NCBI GenBank assembly: GCA_903845935.1
Contig: CAIMZI010000079.1
Coordinates: forward strand, 1 to 64,000
Direction of reading: 5' to 3'
From: an uncultured beta proteobacterium
Lineage (GTDB): Bacteria; Pseudomonadota; Gammaproteobacteria; Burkholderiales; Burkholderiaceae_C
Length of the DNA: 64,000 bases
Under the pieces are notes generated by a model. It was not told the DNA's origin. It was given only the letters and a program-made list of their open reading frames with translations, and did not search any database. The translations under genes and the position numbers were made by a program. Positions 54,337 through 63,201 of this stretch are shown here, piece after piece (position 1 is the first letter of the stretch; each line of letters begins with the position of its first letter).

Positions 54337-56400
54337 TCAGGCAGCCGCTGCAGGCACCGCCTGGTACGGTGTTTCGCGGCTGGTGATCTTGTCGCTGTGG
54401 AGCGCCTTGAAGCAGGCAACGATGGTGTAGTACAGCATGCTGACCACTACGAAGATGAAGAACACTGCTAGGCCCGCATCCAGGTAGTTGTTGAAGACAA
54501 TCTGTTGCATCTGCTCCACGCTCTTGGCCGGGGCCAGCAGCGTGCCCTTGTCGATGGCGGCCTGGAACTTGTGGGCCAGCGCCAGGAAGCCGATCTTCGG
54601 ATTCGCGTCAAACACCTTTTCGTAGCCGGCCGCCAGCGTACAGATCAGCAGCCAGACGGTCGGCAAAATGGTGACCCAGGCATATTTCTGGCGCTTCATC
54701 TTGAACAGCACCACGGTGCACAACATCAGCGCCACGCCGGCCAGCATCTGGTTGGAGATGCCGAACAGTGGCCACAGGCTGTTGATGCCGCCCAGCGGAT
54801 CGACCACGCCCTGGTACAGGATGTAGCCCCAGGCGGCCACGCACAGGCCGGTGGCAGTCAAGCTGGCAGCCCAAGACTCAGTCCGTTTCATGGCCGGCAC
54901 AAAAGCTCCCAGCAGGTCTTGCAACATGAAGCGTCCGGCACGGGTGCCCGCGTCACAGGCGGTCAGGATGAACAGCGCCTCAAACAGGATGGCAAAGTGG
55001 TACCAAAAAGCCATCATGGCCTGGCCGCCTATGACTTGCGAGAAGATCTGGGCCATGCCCACGGCCAGCGTCGGGGCGCCACCTGCGCGCGACAGGATGG
55101 TTGTTTCGCCCACATCCTTGGCAGTTTGAATCAGCACGTCGGGGGTGATGACAAAGCCCCAGGCCGAGATCACTTGGGCCGCGCCTTCCACCGTGGTTCC
55201 GATGACGGCCGCCGGGCTGTTCATGGCAAAGAAGATGCCGGGGTCGATCACTGAGGCGGTGACGATGGCCATGATGGCCACAAAGCTTTCCATCAGCATG
55301 GCGCCGTAGCCGATCATGCGGGCATTGTCCTCGCTGTCCAGCAACTTGGGCGTGGTGCCCGAGGAGATCAGCGCATGGAAACCCGACACCGCGCCACAAG
55401 CAATGGTGATAAAGATGAAGGGAAACAGGCTGCCAGACCAGGCTGGGCCGCTGCCGTCGACAAATTGGGTGAAGGCCGGCATGCGTAAGTTCGGCGCCAC
55501 AAACACCATGGCCAAGGCCAGGCCGACGATGGTGCCGATCTTAAGGAAGGTGGACAGGTAGTCGCGCGGCGCCAGCAACAGCCACACCGGCAACACGGAG
55601 GCCACAAAGCCGTAGCCTATCAGCATCCAGGTCAGCTGCTTGGCATTAAAAGTGAACAGCGGCGCCCAGTCGGGGCTGGCAGCGACCTGGCCGCCCAGCA
55701 CGATGGAGCCGATCAAGAGCACCAGGCCGATGACCGACACCTCGCCCACTTGGCCGGGGCGTAGGTAGCGGTTATAGACGCCCATGAACAGGGCGATGAC
55801 GATGGTCGCCGCCACGGTAAAGGTGCCCCAGGGGCTGCCGGCCAGGGCCTTGACCACAATCAGCGCCAGCACGGCCAGGATAATGACCATGATGGCAAAG
55901 GTGCCCACTAGCGCAATCACGCCTGGCACCAGGCCCAGCTCTTCCTTGACCAGTTCACCCAGCGAGCGGCCGTCGCGGCGGGTGGAGACAAACAGCACCA
56001 TGAAGTCCTGCACGGCGCCTGCCAGCACCACGCCGACGATGATCCACAGCGTGCCCGGCAAATAGCCCATCTGCGCCGCAAGCACCGGACCGACCAGGGG
56101 GCCAGCGCCTGCGATAGCCGCAAAGTGGTGGCCGAACAGGATGTATTTGTTGGTCGGCACGAAGTCCAGGCCGTCGTTCTTGCGCACGGCTGGGGTGGCG
56201 CGGGTTGGGTCTATCTGCATCACCTTGTCTGCGATATACAGGCTGTAGTAGCGGTAGGCCACCAGGTAGATGGAAACGGCCGCGGTGATGATCCACAGGG
56301 CGTTAATGGTTTCGCCGCGCGACAAGGCCACCGTGGCGAGCGAAAACGCCCCGATCACGGTGAGCAGCCACCACAGGGCGTGTTTGCTTACGAAGTTCAT
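54337..56400 (-). CDS. cstA: CstA/BtsT family pyruvate (peptide) transporter
   Basis: A 687-aa multi-pass inner-membrane transporter. Hallmarks are TNKYILFGHHFAAIAGAGPLVGPVLAAQMGYLPG, QDFMVLFVSTRRDGRSLGELVKEELG and FGISNQMLAGVALML. In E. coli CstA and BtsT import pyruvate, as H+ symporters. GGAGAC lies before the ATG. A BtsR-type binding site lies 86-114 bases upstream and the btsSR genes sit immediately before it on the same strand, so pyruvate-induced expression is expected. Confidence 0.95.
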   Translation of the reverse strand: MNFVSKHALWWLLTVIGAFSLATVALSRGETINALWIITAAVSIYLVAYRYYSLYIADKVMQIDPTRATPAVRKNDGLDFVPTNKYILFGHHFAAIAGAGPLVGPVLAAQMGYLPGTLWIIVGVVLAGAVQDFMVLFVSTRRDGRSLGELVKEELGLVPGVIALVGTFAIMVIILAVLALIVVKALAGSPWGTFTVAATIVIALFMGVYNRYLRPGQVGEVSVIGLVLLIGSIVLGGQVAASPDWAPLFTFNAKQLTWMLIGYGFVASVLPVWLLLAPRDYLSTFLKIGTIVGLALAMVFVAPNLRMPAFTQFVDGSGPAWSGSLFPFIFITIACGAVSGFHALISSGTTPKLLDSEDNARMIGYGAMLMESFVAIMAIVTASVIDPGIFFAMNSPAAVIGTTVEGAAQVISAWGFVITPDVLIQTAKDVGETTILSRAGGAPTLAVGMAQIFSQVIGGQAMMAFWYHFAILFEALFILTACDAGTRAGRFMLQDLLGAFVPAMKRTESWAASLTATGLCVAAWGYILYQGVVDPLGGINSLWPLFGISNQMLAGVALMLCTVVLFKMKRQKYAWVTILPTVWLLICTLAAGYEKVFDANPKIGFLALAHKFQAAIDKGTLLAPAKSVEQMQQIVFNNYLDAGLAVFFIFVVVSMLYYTIVACFKALHSDKITSRETPYQAVPAAAA

Positions 56401-56485
56401 AGAGTCTCCTAGTTTGGTGCGCGTGCAATGTAGCGGTTACAGGTGCGTAAGGGTGTGTAAGGTGGCCAGCGGTCGAATGGCGGTT

Positions 56486-56514
56486 TAAGCGGTGTTTGGG
56501 CTAGCGTTAGCGGT
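56486..56514 (-). promoter_or_regulatory. BtsR (YehT)-type binding site upstream of cstA
   Basis: On the minus strand the sequence reads ACCGCTAA, 13 bases, ACCGCTTA. This matches the reported E. coli BtsR site in front of btsT/yjiY, ACC(G/A)CT(C/T)A-N13-ACC(G/A)CT(C/T)A, except for one base in the first half. Further ACCGC half-sites follow towards cstA. It lies 86-114 bases upstream of the cstA ATG. Confidence 0.75.
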
Positions 56515-56636
56515 GCATGGTAGGCACCTGAATTGCTCGGTTATTGATATTTTTCCAACTTGGAGCCAAGACACTTCTGGGCTCAAGATGAGACGCGCGC
56601 GTGCAATATTTGGTATTCGGTCATCGCGTGCCCAAT

Positions 56637-57359
56637 TCAGCCAATCAACAACCGGTCCTTCATTTCGCGCAGATAGCGGCGGCTCACCGGCAGGCGCTTG
56701 CCGCTGCGGGTGACGATTTCGGCCGCGCCGTTATCCAGCAGCCCGATCTCGGCAATCTGGTCGGTGTTCACCAGGTACTGCCGGTGGCAGCGCAACAGCG
56801 GGGTGCGCTCCTGCAGGATTTTTAGCGTGAGCTCGGTCGTGCCCTGGCGCTCAGGCCCCACCACCTGCACGCCGGCCACATCGGTGTACACATATTCCAC
56901 CTCGGCCAGTCCGAGCAGAAAAATCTTGCTGCGACCTATGCAGGGAATCTGGCGTAGCGGCTCGGCCCAGGCCATGGTGGGCAGCAACTGGCTGGGCGCG
57001 CGGGCGCCGCTGCGCAGCCAGTTTAGAGTCTTAGCCAGGCGCTGCGGGTCAATCGGCTTGAGCAGATAGTCGGTGGCATGCTCCTCAAACGCCTGGAGGG
57101 CGTGCTCGTCATGTGCGGTGACAAACACGATGTGTGGCAGGGCCGCAGGGTCAATCATGCCGGCCATTTCCAGTCCGCTCAGGCGCGGCATCTGGATGTC
57201 CAGAAACACCACCTGTGGGCGCAGCCGGTGGATGGCCGCCAGGCCTTCAATCGCGTTTGAACATTCGCCCAGCACCTCCACATCGGGCTCGGCCGACAGC
57301 AGCGCCCGCAGCTCCTCGCGCGAGGGTGCTTCGTCGTCAATGATCAGGGCGCTCAGCAT
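56637..57359 (-). CDS. btsR: LytTR response regulator BtsR
   Basis: A 240-aa response regulator. The receiver domain has ALIIDDEAPSRE, the phospho-acceptor Asp in VVFLDIQMPRLSG, the Thr in FVTAHD and the Lys in LLKPID. The LytTR DNA-binding domain follows (RSKIFLLGLAEVEYVYTD, LLRCHRQYLVNTDQI, LPVSRRYL). It is the partner of BtsS, overlapping its gene by 7 bases. The tracked 57587 start reads into btsS; ATG 57359 is correct by homology. A matching binding site precedes cstA downstream. Confidence 0.93.
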   Translation of the reverse strand: MLSALIIDDEAPSREELRALLSAEPDVEVLGECSNAIEGLAAIHRLRPQVVFLDIQMPRLSGLEMAGMIDPAALPHIVFVTAHDEHALQAFEEHATDYLLKPIDPQRLAKTLNWLRSGARAPSQLLPTMAWAEPLRQIPCIGRSKIFLLGLAEVEYVYTDVAGVQVVGPERQGTTELTLKILQERTPLLRCHRQYLVNTDQIAEIGLLDNGAAEIVTRSGKRLPVSRRYLREMKDRLLIG

Positions 57360-59059
57360 GGCACCACCTCTGGCTCCAGCGGCAGCGCAATCGCCACTCG
57401 GGTGAATCGCTCGGGCTCGAACGTGACCTGCACGCCGAAGGCCTCGCCATAGCGCAGCTTGATGCGCCGGTCCACCAAGTTCATGCCCAGGCCGTCGCTG
57501 CCGTGCTTTGGCTGGTACAGGCCCGCGCTGTCTTCCACGGTGACGGTCAGTAGCCCGTCGCTGCGCGCTGCACGAATAGTGATACATCCCGGCTCCAGCA
57601 TCTGCGAGATGCCGTGCTTGATAGCGTTCTCCACAATCGGCTGCAGCGAGAAGGCGGGCAGGTGAAGGCCCAGCAGCTCTGGCGCGATCGCAATGCGTAC
57701 GCGCAGGCGCTCGGCAAAGCGCGCCAGCTCGATGTTGAGGTAGGCGTTGACGTGCTCCACCTCATCGGCCAGCGTCACGTCATTGCCGGTGCGCTTGAGG
57801 CTCTTGCGGAAGAAAGTGGACAGGTACTGCACCAGTTGGCGCGCTTCCTCGGGTTTGCTGCGAATCACCGCGGCCAGGGTGTTGAGCGCGTTGAACAAGA
57901 AATGCGGGTCGATCTGCGCCTGCAGCAGCTTGATTTCGGACTGCACCAGCAGGCGCTTTTGCTCCTCGATCTTGCCGGCCAGCACCTGGTTGGAAATCAG
58001 CCGGGCAATACCCTCGCCTAGGGTGCGGTTGAGGGTCGAGAAGAATTTGGACTTGGGCTCGTACAGCTTGATGGTGCCAAATACCACATTGCCCTCGCCG
58101 CGCAGCGGTATCACCAGGCAGGAGCCTAATCTACAGTCCTTGTGCAGCGAGCAGCGGTAGGGCCTGCTGACGCCATCGGCGTAGACCACTGCGTTTTGGT
58201 GGATGGCGGCCAGCGTGTGCGGCGATGAAATCGGCGTGCCGCTCAGGTGGTGGTCTGAGCCTGTGCCGACAAAGCCGAGCAGCTTCTCGCAATCGGTAAT
58301 GGCTACTGCGCCCACGCCGGTCTCCTCCTGAATGATGCTGGCTAGGTGGCTGCAGTTCCGCGTGTTGAAGCCCTGCATCATCACGCCCACCGAGCGCTCG
58401 GCAATGCGCAGGGCCTTGGCTGAAAAGGCGATCGAATACTTTTCCAGCGTCTCGCGCCGGTCCAAGATCAGGCGCATGAACAGAGCTGCGCCAAACGAGT
58501 TGGTCAGCACCATGGGCAGGGTGATCTGGGCCACCAGGCGTGCCGCCTGATCGCTGGGCTTGGCCAGCAGCAGAATGATGAGCATCTGCGCGATCTCGGC
58601 CACCAGCGTAGTGCCAAAGGCAATCGAGGGCTTAAGCAGTCGGTCGGCCTGGTGGCGGCGCATCAGGATCAGGTGCAGGGCACCGCCAATGAGGCCCTCG
58701 GTCACGGTGGATACGGCGCAGGCCGTGGCCGAGAAGCCGCCTAGGGAATAGCGGTGCATGCCGCCGGTCAGCCCCACGGCCAGTCCCACCACCGGCCCAC
58801 CCAGCAGCCCGCCCAGAACGGCGCCAATGGCGCGGGTATTGGCAATCGCTCCTTCGATGTTAAAGCCCAAGTAGGTGCCCATGATGCAAAAGCCGGAGAA
58901 CACCAGATAGCAGACCAGCTTGTCGGGCAGGCGCACGGTCACCTGCATCAGCGGCGCAAACAGCGGCGTCTTGCTCAGCAGATACGCCACTACCAGATAT
59001 ACGCACATCTGCTGCATCAGCTCGCCGATCAGGGCGAGGTGGTTGATCTGCTCAAACAT
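57353..59059 (-). CDS. btsS: LytS-type histidine kinase BtsS (pyruvate sensor)
   Basis: A 568-aa sensor kinase. A six-helix 5TM-LYT domain (residues about 10-200) is followed by a GAF domain (about 225-360) and a His_kinase domain with the phospho-His in QIDPHFLFNALNTL and a GHKL ATPase with IVENAIKHGI and GLGMNLV. The four pyruvate-binding residues reported for E. coli BtsS (R72, R99, C110, S113) align here as R76, R103, C114 and S117 with identical spacing. It begins 6 bases after rlhA and overlaps btsR. Confidence 0.94.
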   Translation of the reverse strand: MFEQINHLALIGELMQQMCVYLVVAYLLSKTPLFAPLMQVTVRLPDKLVCYLVFSGFCIMGTYLGFNIEGAIANTRAIGAVLGGLLGGPVVGLAVGLTGGMHRYSLGGFSATACAVSTVTEGLIGGALHLILMRRHQADRLLKPSIAFGTTLVAEIAQMLIILLLAKPSDQAARLVAQITLPMVLTNSFGAALFMRLILDRRETLEKYSIAFSAKALRIAERSVGVMMQGFNTRNCSHLASIIQEETGVGAVAITDCEKLLGFVGTGSDHHLSGTPISSPHTLAAIHQNAVVYADGVSRPYRCSLHKDCRLGSCLVIPLRGEGNVVFGTIKLYEPKSKFFSTLNRTLGEGIARLISNQVLAGKIEEQKRLLVQSEIKLLQAQIDPHFLFNALNTLAAVIRSKPEEARQLVQYLSTFFRKSLKRTGNDVTLADEVEHVNAYLNIELARFAERLRVRIAIAPELLGLHLPAFSLQPIVENAIKHGISQMLEPGCITIRAARSDGLLTVTVEDSAGLYQPKHGSDGLGMNLVDRRIKLRYGEAFGVQVTFEPERFTRVAIALPLEPEVVPC

Positions 59060-59065
59060 CGGCAG

Positions 59066-61081
59066 TCAGTGCCCGAAGGCGCTATCGCTGGGCCGCTGCT
59101 TGTAAAACACCATGGACTGCTCCGCCTGCGCCAGCTGTTCCTTGGTCTGGCGCGCAATGGCCGTCTTCGCCCGTCCGACCACATGCATTTCGCAGGGCTT
59201 GCAATCAAAACGCAGGGTAAGTTTCTCTTTGCCGTTGATGAGTTGCAGCGGTTCGGCCTTGACCTGACCTTGCACGCCGGTCACGCCCTTGGCCTGCTTG
59301 GGGCACAGGCTGAGCGAAAAGCGTACGCAATGCTTGGTGATCATCAGGCTGACCTCGCCCAGCTCCTTCATCGCCTCGTATGCCGGGGCAATCACCTGGA
59401 CGCCATGCTTGGCGTAGAAGCGATGCGCGGCTTCATTGAACACATTGCCGAGGTAACTCAATGAGTCTTCTGGGAAAGGGGCGGGTGGCTCCACGGGTAA
59501 GGCGCGGGGCAGCCGGGTGAAGGCCTTGGCACGCGCCGACTCCAGCGATTCCACCGCCTCACGCCGCAACGCATTGAGCGCGGAGGCGGGCACAAACCAG
59601 GGCTGGCTGAAGTTCACCGCCACGTCCAGCGCCTGAAAAATGGTGTTTCCCAGGCGGCCGAGTTGTTCGCGCAAGGATTCCAGCGAGGCGTCGCTGTCCT
59701 TGGAAAGCTGGCGCTGCAGCGTACCGTGGGCTTTTGCGCTGTGGCCGTCTTCGTCGGTCAGCGTCAACGCCATGCCACGCTCGGTTTCATCCAGTGCCAG
59801 CCAGACACCAATGCGGCGGTCGCTGGATTTCTTCTCCAGCGTGCGCGTCCACTCCACATCGCGGTTGCGGTTGACCTGCGTACCCTTGCGTAAATCCTTC
59901 AGGCCCGCTACTGCATCCTTGGGGAAAATACGCCACTTGCCCTTGGCCGCACTCTGTACCTCGGAGCGGTTCACCGCCAGGCCCACCAGTTCTTTTTGCA
60001 GGTCGTAATAGCAAAGCCCGTCGCCGTTGTGCAGGCTGACGCTCTTGTCGTCGAGTTGCAGCTCCACCCAGTTCGGACCGACCTGGGTTACATAGCCTAT
60101 GGGTTGGCCCGGATTTTTTGGGCTGTCGAAGGCGCCAATGGTGTCCGATCGGCCATTGACAAAGTAGTCAGTGAACTCGCGGTTGAAGTTCTGGTCCGGG
60201 TCTGGCGTGAAGCTGAAGCTGGTGGTTCCGCTGCTGGAGCGTGCCAAGGGTTGGTCGGAGGACTGGCGCTCTTCGATCAGAACGTCGAGCAGCTTGCGGT
60301 AATGCGCCGTGATGTTTTTCACATAGCCCATGTCCTTGTAGCGGCCCTCGATCTTGAAGCTGCGCACCCCGGCATCCACCAGCGCGGCCAGGTTCTGGCT
60401 CTGGTTGTTGTCCTTCATGCTGAGCACGTGTTTGTCGTGCGCCACAAACCGGCCCTTGGAATCCACCACCTGATAAGGCAGGCGACACGCCTGGTTGCAT
60501 TCGCCCCGGTTGGCGCTGCGCCCGGTGTGTGCGGCGCTGATGTAGCACTCACCGCTATAGGCCACGCAGAGCGCGCCGTGCACAAAGAATTCCAGCGAAC
60601 AGCGCTCGGCATCGGTTGCTGCGCGGATGGCCGCAATCTCGCGCAGGTTCAGTTCGCGCGCCAGCACGATTTGCGACAGCCCCACGTCCTGCAGAAAGCG
60701 TGCCTTCTCGGGGGTGCGGATATCGGTCTGGGTGCTGGCATGCAGTTGGATAGGCGGCAGGTCGATTTCCAGCAGGCCCATGTCCTGAATGATCAGCGCG
60801 TCCACGCCGGCGTTATAGAGTTGCCAGGCGAGTTTGCGTGCGCCCTCGAGTTCGTCGTCACGTAGGATGGTGTTCAGGGTGACGAAGATGCGGCTATTGA
60901 AGCGGTGCGCGAATGTGGCCAGTTCGGCAATATCCGAGACGCTGTTGTCGGCGCTCGATCGTGCGCCAAAAGATGGGCCACCGATATACACGGCATCGGC
61001 GCCATGCCTGACGGCCTCCAGGCCGATCTCCAAGCTGCGCGCCGGAGCGAGTAATTCCAGTTGGTAATTCTGCAAGGACAT
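59066..61081 (-). CDS. rlhA: 23S rRNA C2501 hydroxylase RlhA (peptidase U32 family)
   Basis: A 671-aa U32-family protein. The family signature EFFVHGALCVAYSGECYIS and following cysteines (NRGECNQACRLPYQV) are iron-sulfur ligands in relatives. Length and domain order match E. coli RlhA/YdcP, which hydroxylates C2501 of 23S rRNA. The C-terminal FDCKPCEMHV adds further cysteines. ATG 61081 (MSLQNYQLELLAPA) is chosen over tracked 61117, which lies in the terminator stem. btsS follows after 6 bases. Confidence 0.9.
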   Translation of the reverse strand: MSLQNYQLELLAPARSLEIGLEAVRHGADAVYIGGPSFGARSSADNSVSDIAELATFAHRFNSRIFVTLNTILRDDELEGARKLAWQLYNAGVDALIIQDMGLLEIDLPPIQLHASTQTDIRTPEKARFLQDVGLSQIVLARELNLREIAAIRAATDAERCSLEFFVHGALCVAYSGECYISAAHTGRSANRGECNQACRLPYQVVDSKGRFVAHDKHVLSMKDNNQSQNLAALVDAGVRSFKIEGRYKDMGYVKNITAHYRKLLDVLIEERQSSDQPLARSSSGTTSFSFTPDPDQNFNREFTDYFVNGRSDTIGAFDSPKNPGQPIGYVTQVGPNWVELQLDDKSVSLHNGDGLCYYDLQKELVGLAVNRSEVQSAAKGKWRIFPKDAVAGLKDLRKGTQVNRNRDVEWTRTLEKKSSDRRIGVWLALDETERGMALTLTDEDGHSAKAHGTLQRQLSKDSDASLESLREQLGRLGNTIFQALDVAVNFSQPWFVPASALNALRREAVESLESARAKAFTRLPRALPVEPPAPFPEDSLSYLGNVFNEAAHRFYAKHGVQVIAPAYEAMKELGEVSLMITKHCVRFSLSLCPKQAKGVTGVQGQVKAEPLQLINGKEKLTLRFDCKPCEMHVVGRAKTAIARQTKEQLAQAEQSMVFYKQRPSDSAFGH

Positions 61082-61102
61082 GGCCGCATTATCCCCGCCA
61101 AT

Positions 61103-61130
61103 AAAAAACGCGGCCAAGGCCGCGTTTTTT
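61103..61130. terminator. Rho-independent terminator, bidirectional
   Basis: AAAAAACGCGGCC-AA-GGCCGCGTTTTTT is a perfect 13-bp stem with flanking A and T tracts, so it can terminate on either strand. Functionally it lies 20 bases after the ppiC stop on the minus strand and 22 bases before the rlhA ATG, insulating rlhA-btsSR from the ppiC operon. Confidence 0.9.
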
Positions 61131-61149
61131 GAGTGAGCGTTAAACCCGC

Positions 61150-61935
61150 TTATTCGATCTTGGCCTTGGCGCGCAGTTCTTCCTGGTACTTGGAGATTTT
61201 TTGCTGCGACAGTTGCTGGGAAATTTGCGGCTTGACATCTTCAAACTTCGGCAACTGGGCATCGCGCACATCGTCCAAGCGGATGATGTGGTAGCCAAAC
61301 TGGCTCTTCACCGGGGAGTCAGTCATCTTGCCCTTTTGCAGGCCGGTCAACGCTGCGGAAAATTCCTTCACGTAGTTGCCGGGGTTGGCCCAGTCCAGAT
61401 CGCCACCCTTGGCACCCGAACCTGGGTCCTTGGAAAACTTCTTGGCCAGGTCTTCAAACTTAGCGCCCTTTTTGATCTTGGCAATGATGTCATTGGCTTC
61501 GGATTCTTTTTCCACCAGGATATGGCGGGCCTTGTATTCCTTGCCGGCGTTGGTGGCGGCAAATTTGTCGTACTCTGCCTTGATGTCGGCATCGGTCACC
61601 GGGTTGCTCTTCTGGTACTCCGTGAACAGTTCGCGGATCAGGATCGACTGCTTGGTCAACTCGACCTGGTTCTTAAAGTCTTCTGTGGCGTCCAGGCCCT
61701 TGTTATGGGCTTCCTGGGCAAAAATTTCGCGGGCGATGACTTCGTCCTTCAACTGGCCCTGCATTTCGGGTGTGATCTGACGGCCGGAGCGAGCCACTTG
61801 CTGTGCCAGCGCTTCTACGCGGTCCTTGGAGACTGCCACGCCATTGACGATGGCCACGTTCTGGGCCAGAGCGGCGCCAGACAGGGCGCCCAGGCAGGCC
61901 GCTACGGTCAGGGCAGACAAGATTTGCTTTTTCAT
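61150..61935 (-). CDS. Periplasmic peptidyl-prolyl isomerase, parvulin type
   Basis: A 261-aa exported parvulin. A signal peptide (LSALTVAACLGALSGAALA) is followed by a SurA-like N-terminal helical part and one PpiC domain (KARHILVEKESEANDIIAKI, FSKDPGSGAKGGDLDW, VKSQFGYHIIRLDDVR). It assists folding of exported proteins. It follows bolA by 15 bases and ends just before a strong terminator, so it closes the selO-msrB-yciB-bolA-ppiC group. Confidence 0.94.
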   Translation of the reverse strand: MKKQILSALTVAACLGALSGAALAQNVAIVNGVAVSKDRVEALAQQVARSGRQITPEMQGQLKDEVIAREIFAQEAHNKGLDATEDFKNQVELTKQSILIRELFTEYQKSNPVTDADIKAEYDKFAATNAGKEYKARHILVEKESEANDIIAKIKKGAKFEDLAKKFSKDPGSGAKGGDLDWANPGNYVKEFSAALTGLQKGKMTDSPVKSQFGYHIIRLDDVRDAQLPKFEDVKPQISQQLSQQKISKYQEELRAKAKIE

Positions 61936-61950
61936 TCGGTTTCCTTGTAA

Positions 61951-62220
61951 TCAATCGAGGGTTTCAATGGCCAGGGCATGCACGCCATTGGCCATAAATT
62001 CTTGCAGTGCATCATACACAAGGCGATGACGCGCCACCCGGGCCTTGCCGGTAAATAAAGGTGAAGCAATGCGCACCCGGAAATGCGTTCCATGACCGGC
62101 ATCACCGGCACCGGCATGGCCGGCATGCTGCGCACTTTCGTCCAGCACTTCCAGTATGTGGGGCGCAAGGCTTTGCTGCAACCGCTCTTGCAAGGCCAGC
62201 GCCGTCGGCACGGCGCTCAT
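61951..62220 (-). CDS. bolA: BolA family protein
   Basis: An 89-aa BolA-fold protein. The helix-turn segment [28 protein letters not shown] is diagnostic, with a His that could be a cluster ligand with monothiol glutaredoxins. BolA proteins work in iron-sulfur trafficking and envelope stress. ATG 62220 overlaps the yciB stop by 4 bases; the tracked 62406 start reads through yciB. Confidence 0.9.
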   Translation of the reverse strand: MSAVPTALALQERLQQSLAPHILEVLDESAQHAGHAGAGDAGHGTHFRVRIASPLFTGKARVARHRLVYDALQEFMANGVHALAIETLD

Positions 62221-62771
62221 TGCGAGGCTCCGTCTTCGGGTGCATCCTGGCCCTTGAGATAGGGGGCAATATAGAAGCCCTGCGCGATCAAGAACGTGAG
62301 CGGGAATACATAACCCCAGACCTTGAAGCTGACCCAGTCCGCCGTGCTGTAGTAAAGAACAACATAGGCGTTGCTGGCGGCCATAAAAAGGGTGTAAAAA
62401 ATCCAAGCGATATTGAGCCTATGCCACACGTTATCGGGCAATTCCAGCTGGGCCGACAGCATCAGTTTGAGGATGTTCTTGCGCATGCCCCACAGCGCAA
62501 CGGCCATCGCAATGGCCATGGCAAGGTACAGCACCGTGGGTTTCCACTTGATGAAGCGTTCGTCATGCAAGACCAGCGTCAAGCCACCAAAGACCAGCAC
62601 CAGACCCAAGGTGATCTTCTGCATGGTTTGCAGCTTCCCGTCCATCCGGTACACCAACAGCATCTGCAGCGCCGTGGCGGCCATTAGCACCGCCGTGCCG
62701 ACGTAGATGTCGTAGAGCTTGAAGGCGCCGAAGAAGAACAGAAAGGGAAGAAAGTCGATAAGTGTTTTCAT
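62217..62771 (-). CDS. yciB: Inner membrane septation protein YciB (IspZ)
   Basis: A 184-aa five-helix membrane protein. [24 protein letters not shown] at the start, [10 protein letters not shown] in the middle and [19 protein letters not shown] are the YciB family hallmarks. It influences septation and envelope synthesis. It overlaps msrB upstream and bolA downstream by 4 bases each, consistent with one operon. Confidence 0.95.
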   Translation of the reverse strand: MKTLIDFLPFLFFFGAFKLYDIYVGTAVLMAATALQMLLVYRMDGKLQTMQKITLGLVLVFGGLTLVLHDERFIKWKPTVLYLAMAIAMAVALWGMRKNILKLMLSAQLELPDNVWHRLNIAWIFYTLFMAASNAYVVLYYSTADWVSFKVWGYVFPLTFLIAQGFYIAPYLKGQDAPEDGASQ

Positions 62772-63178
62772 TCAGGCATGAAGTGTAACGAGGCCGAGTT
62801 CATGCAGTAGCGCAGGCCGGTAGGCGCCGGGCCATCTTCAAACACATGGCCCAGGTGCGCACCGCAGTCGGCGCAGTGGACCTCGGTGCGTTTCATCCAC
62901 AGCACGCCGTCCACCTGGGTGGCCACCGCGTCCGCGCTAAGCGGCTGAAAGTAGCTGGGCCAGCCGCTGCCGGACTCGTATTTGGCCTCGGAAGAAAACA
63001 GGGGCTTGTCGCAGCAGATGCAGCGGTAAATGCCCGCGGCCTTGTTACTCTCCAGGCGGCCGGTGTAGGCGCGTTCGGTGGCTTCGCGGCGCGTCACATC
63101 AAAGGCCAGGGCCTCGGCATTTTTGGTCTGGAGCAGGGCTTTCCACTCTTCAGCAGACTTTTCAATTTTGAAGGTCAT
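62768..63178 (-). CDS. msrB: Peptide-methionine (R)-S-oxide reductase MsrB
   Basis: A 136-aa enzyme that reduces methionine-R-sulfoxide. Two zinc CxxC pairs ([21 protein letters not shown]) and [10 protein letters not shown] are intact. The catalytic Cys is in [12 protein letters not shown], and the resolving Cys position appears absent as in some MsrBs. ATG 63178 with family-like [11 protein letters not shown] is chosen over tracked 63238. yciB follows with a 4-base overlap. Confidence 0.93.
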   Translation of the reverse strand: MTFKIEKSAEEWKALLQTKNAEALAFDVTRREATERAYTGRLESNKAAGIYRCICCDKPLFSSEAKYESGSGWPSYFQPLSADAVATQVDGVLWMKRTEVHCADCGAHLGHVFEDGPAPTGLRYCMNSASLHFMPE

Positions 63179-63201
63179 GTGTGTCTCGAAAAAAGCGTGT
63201 T

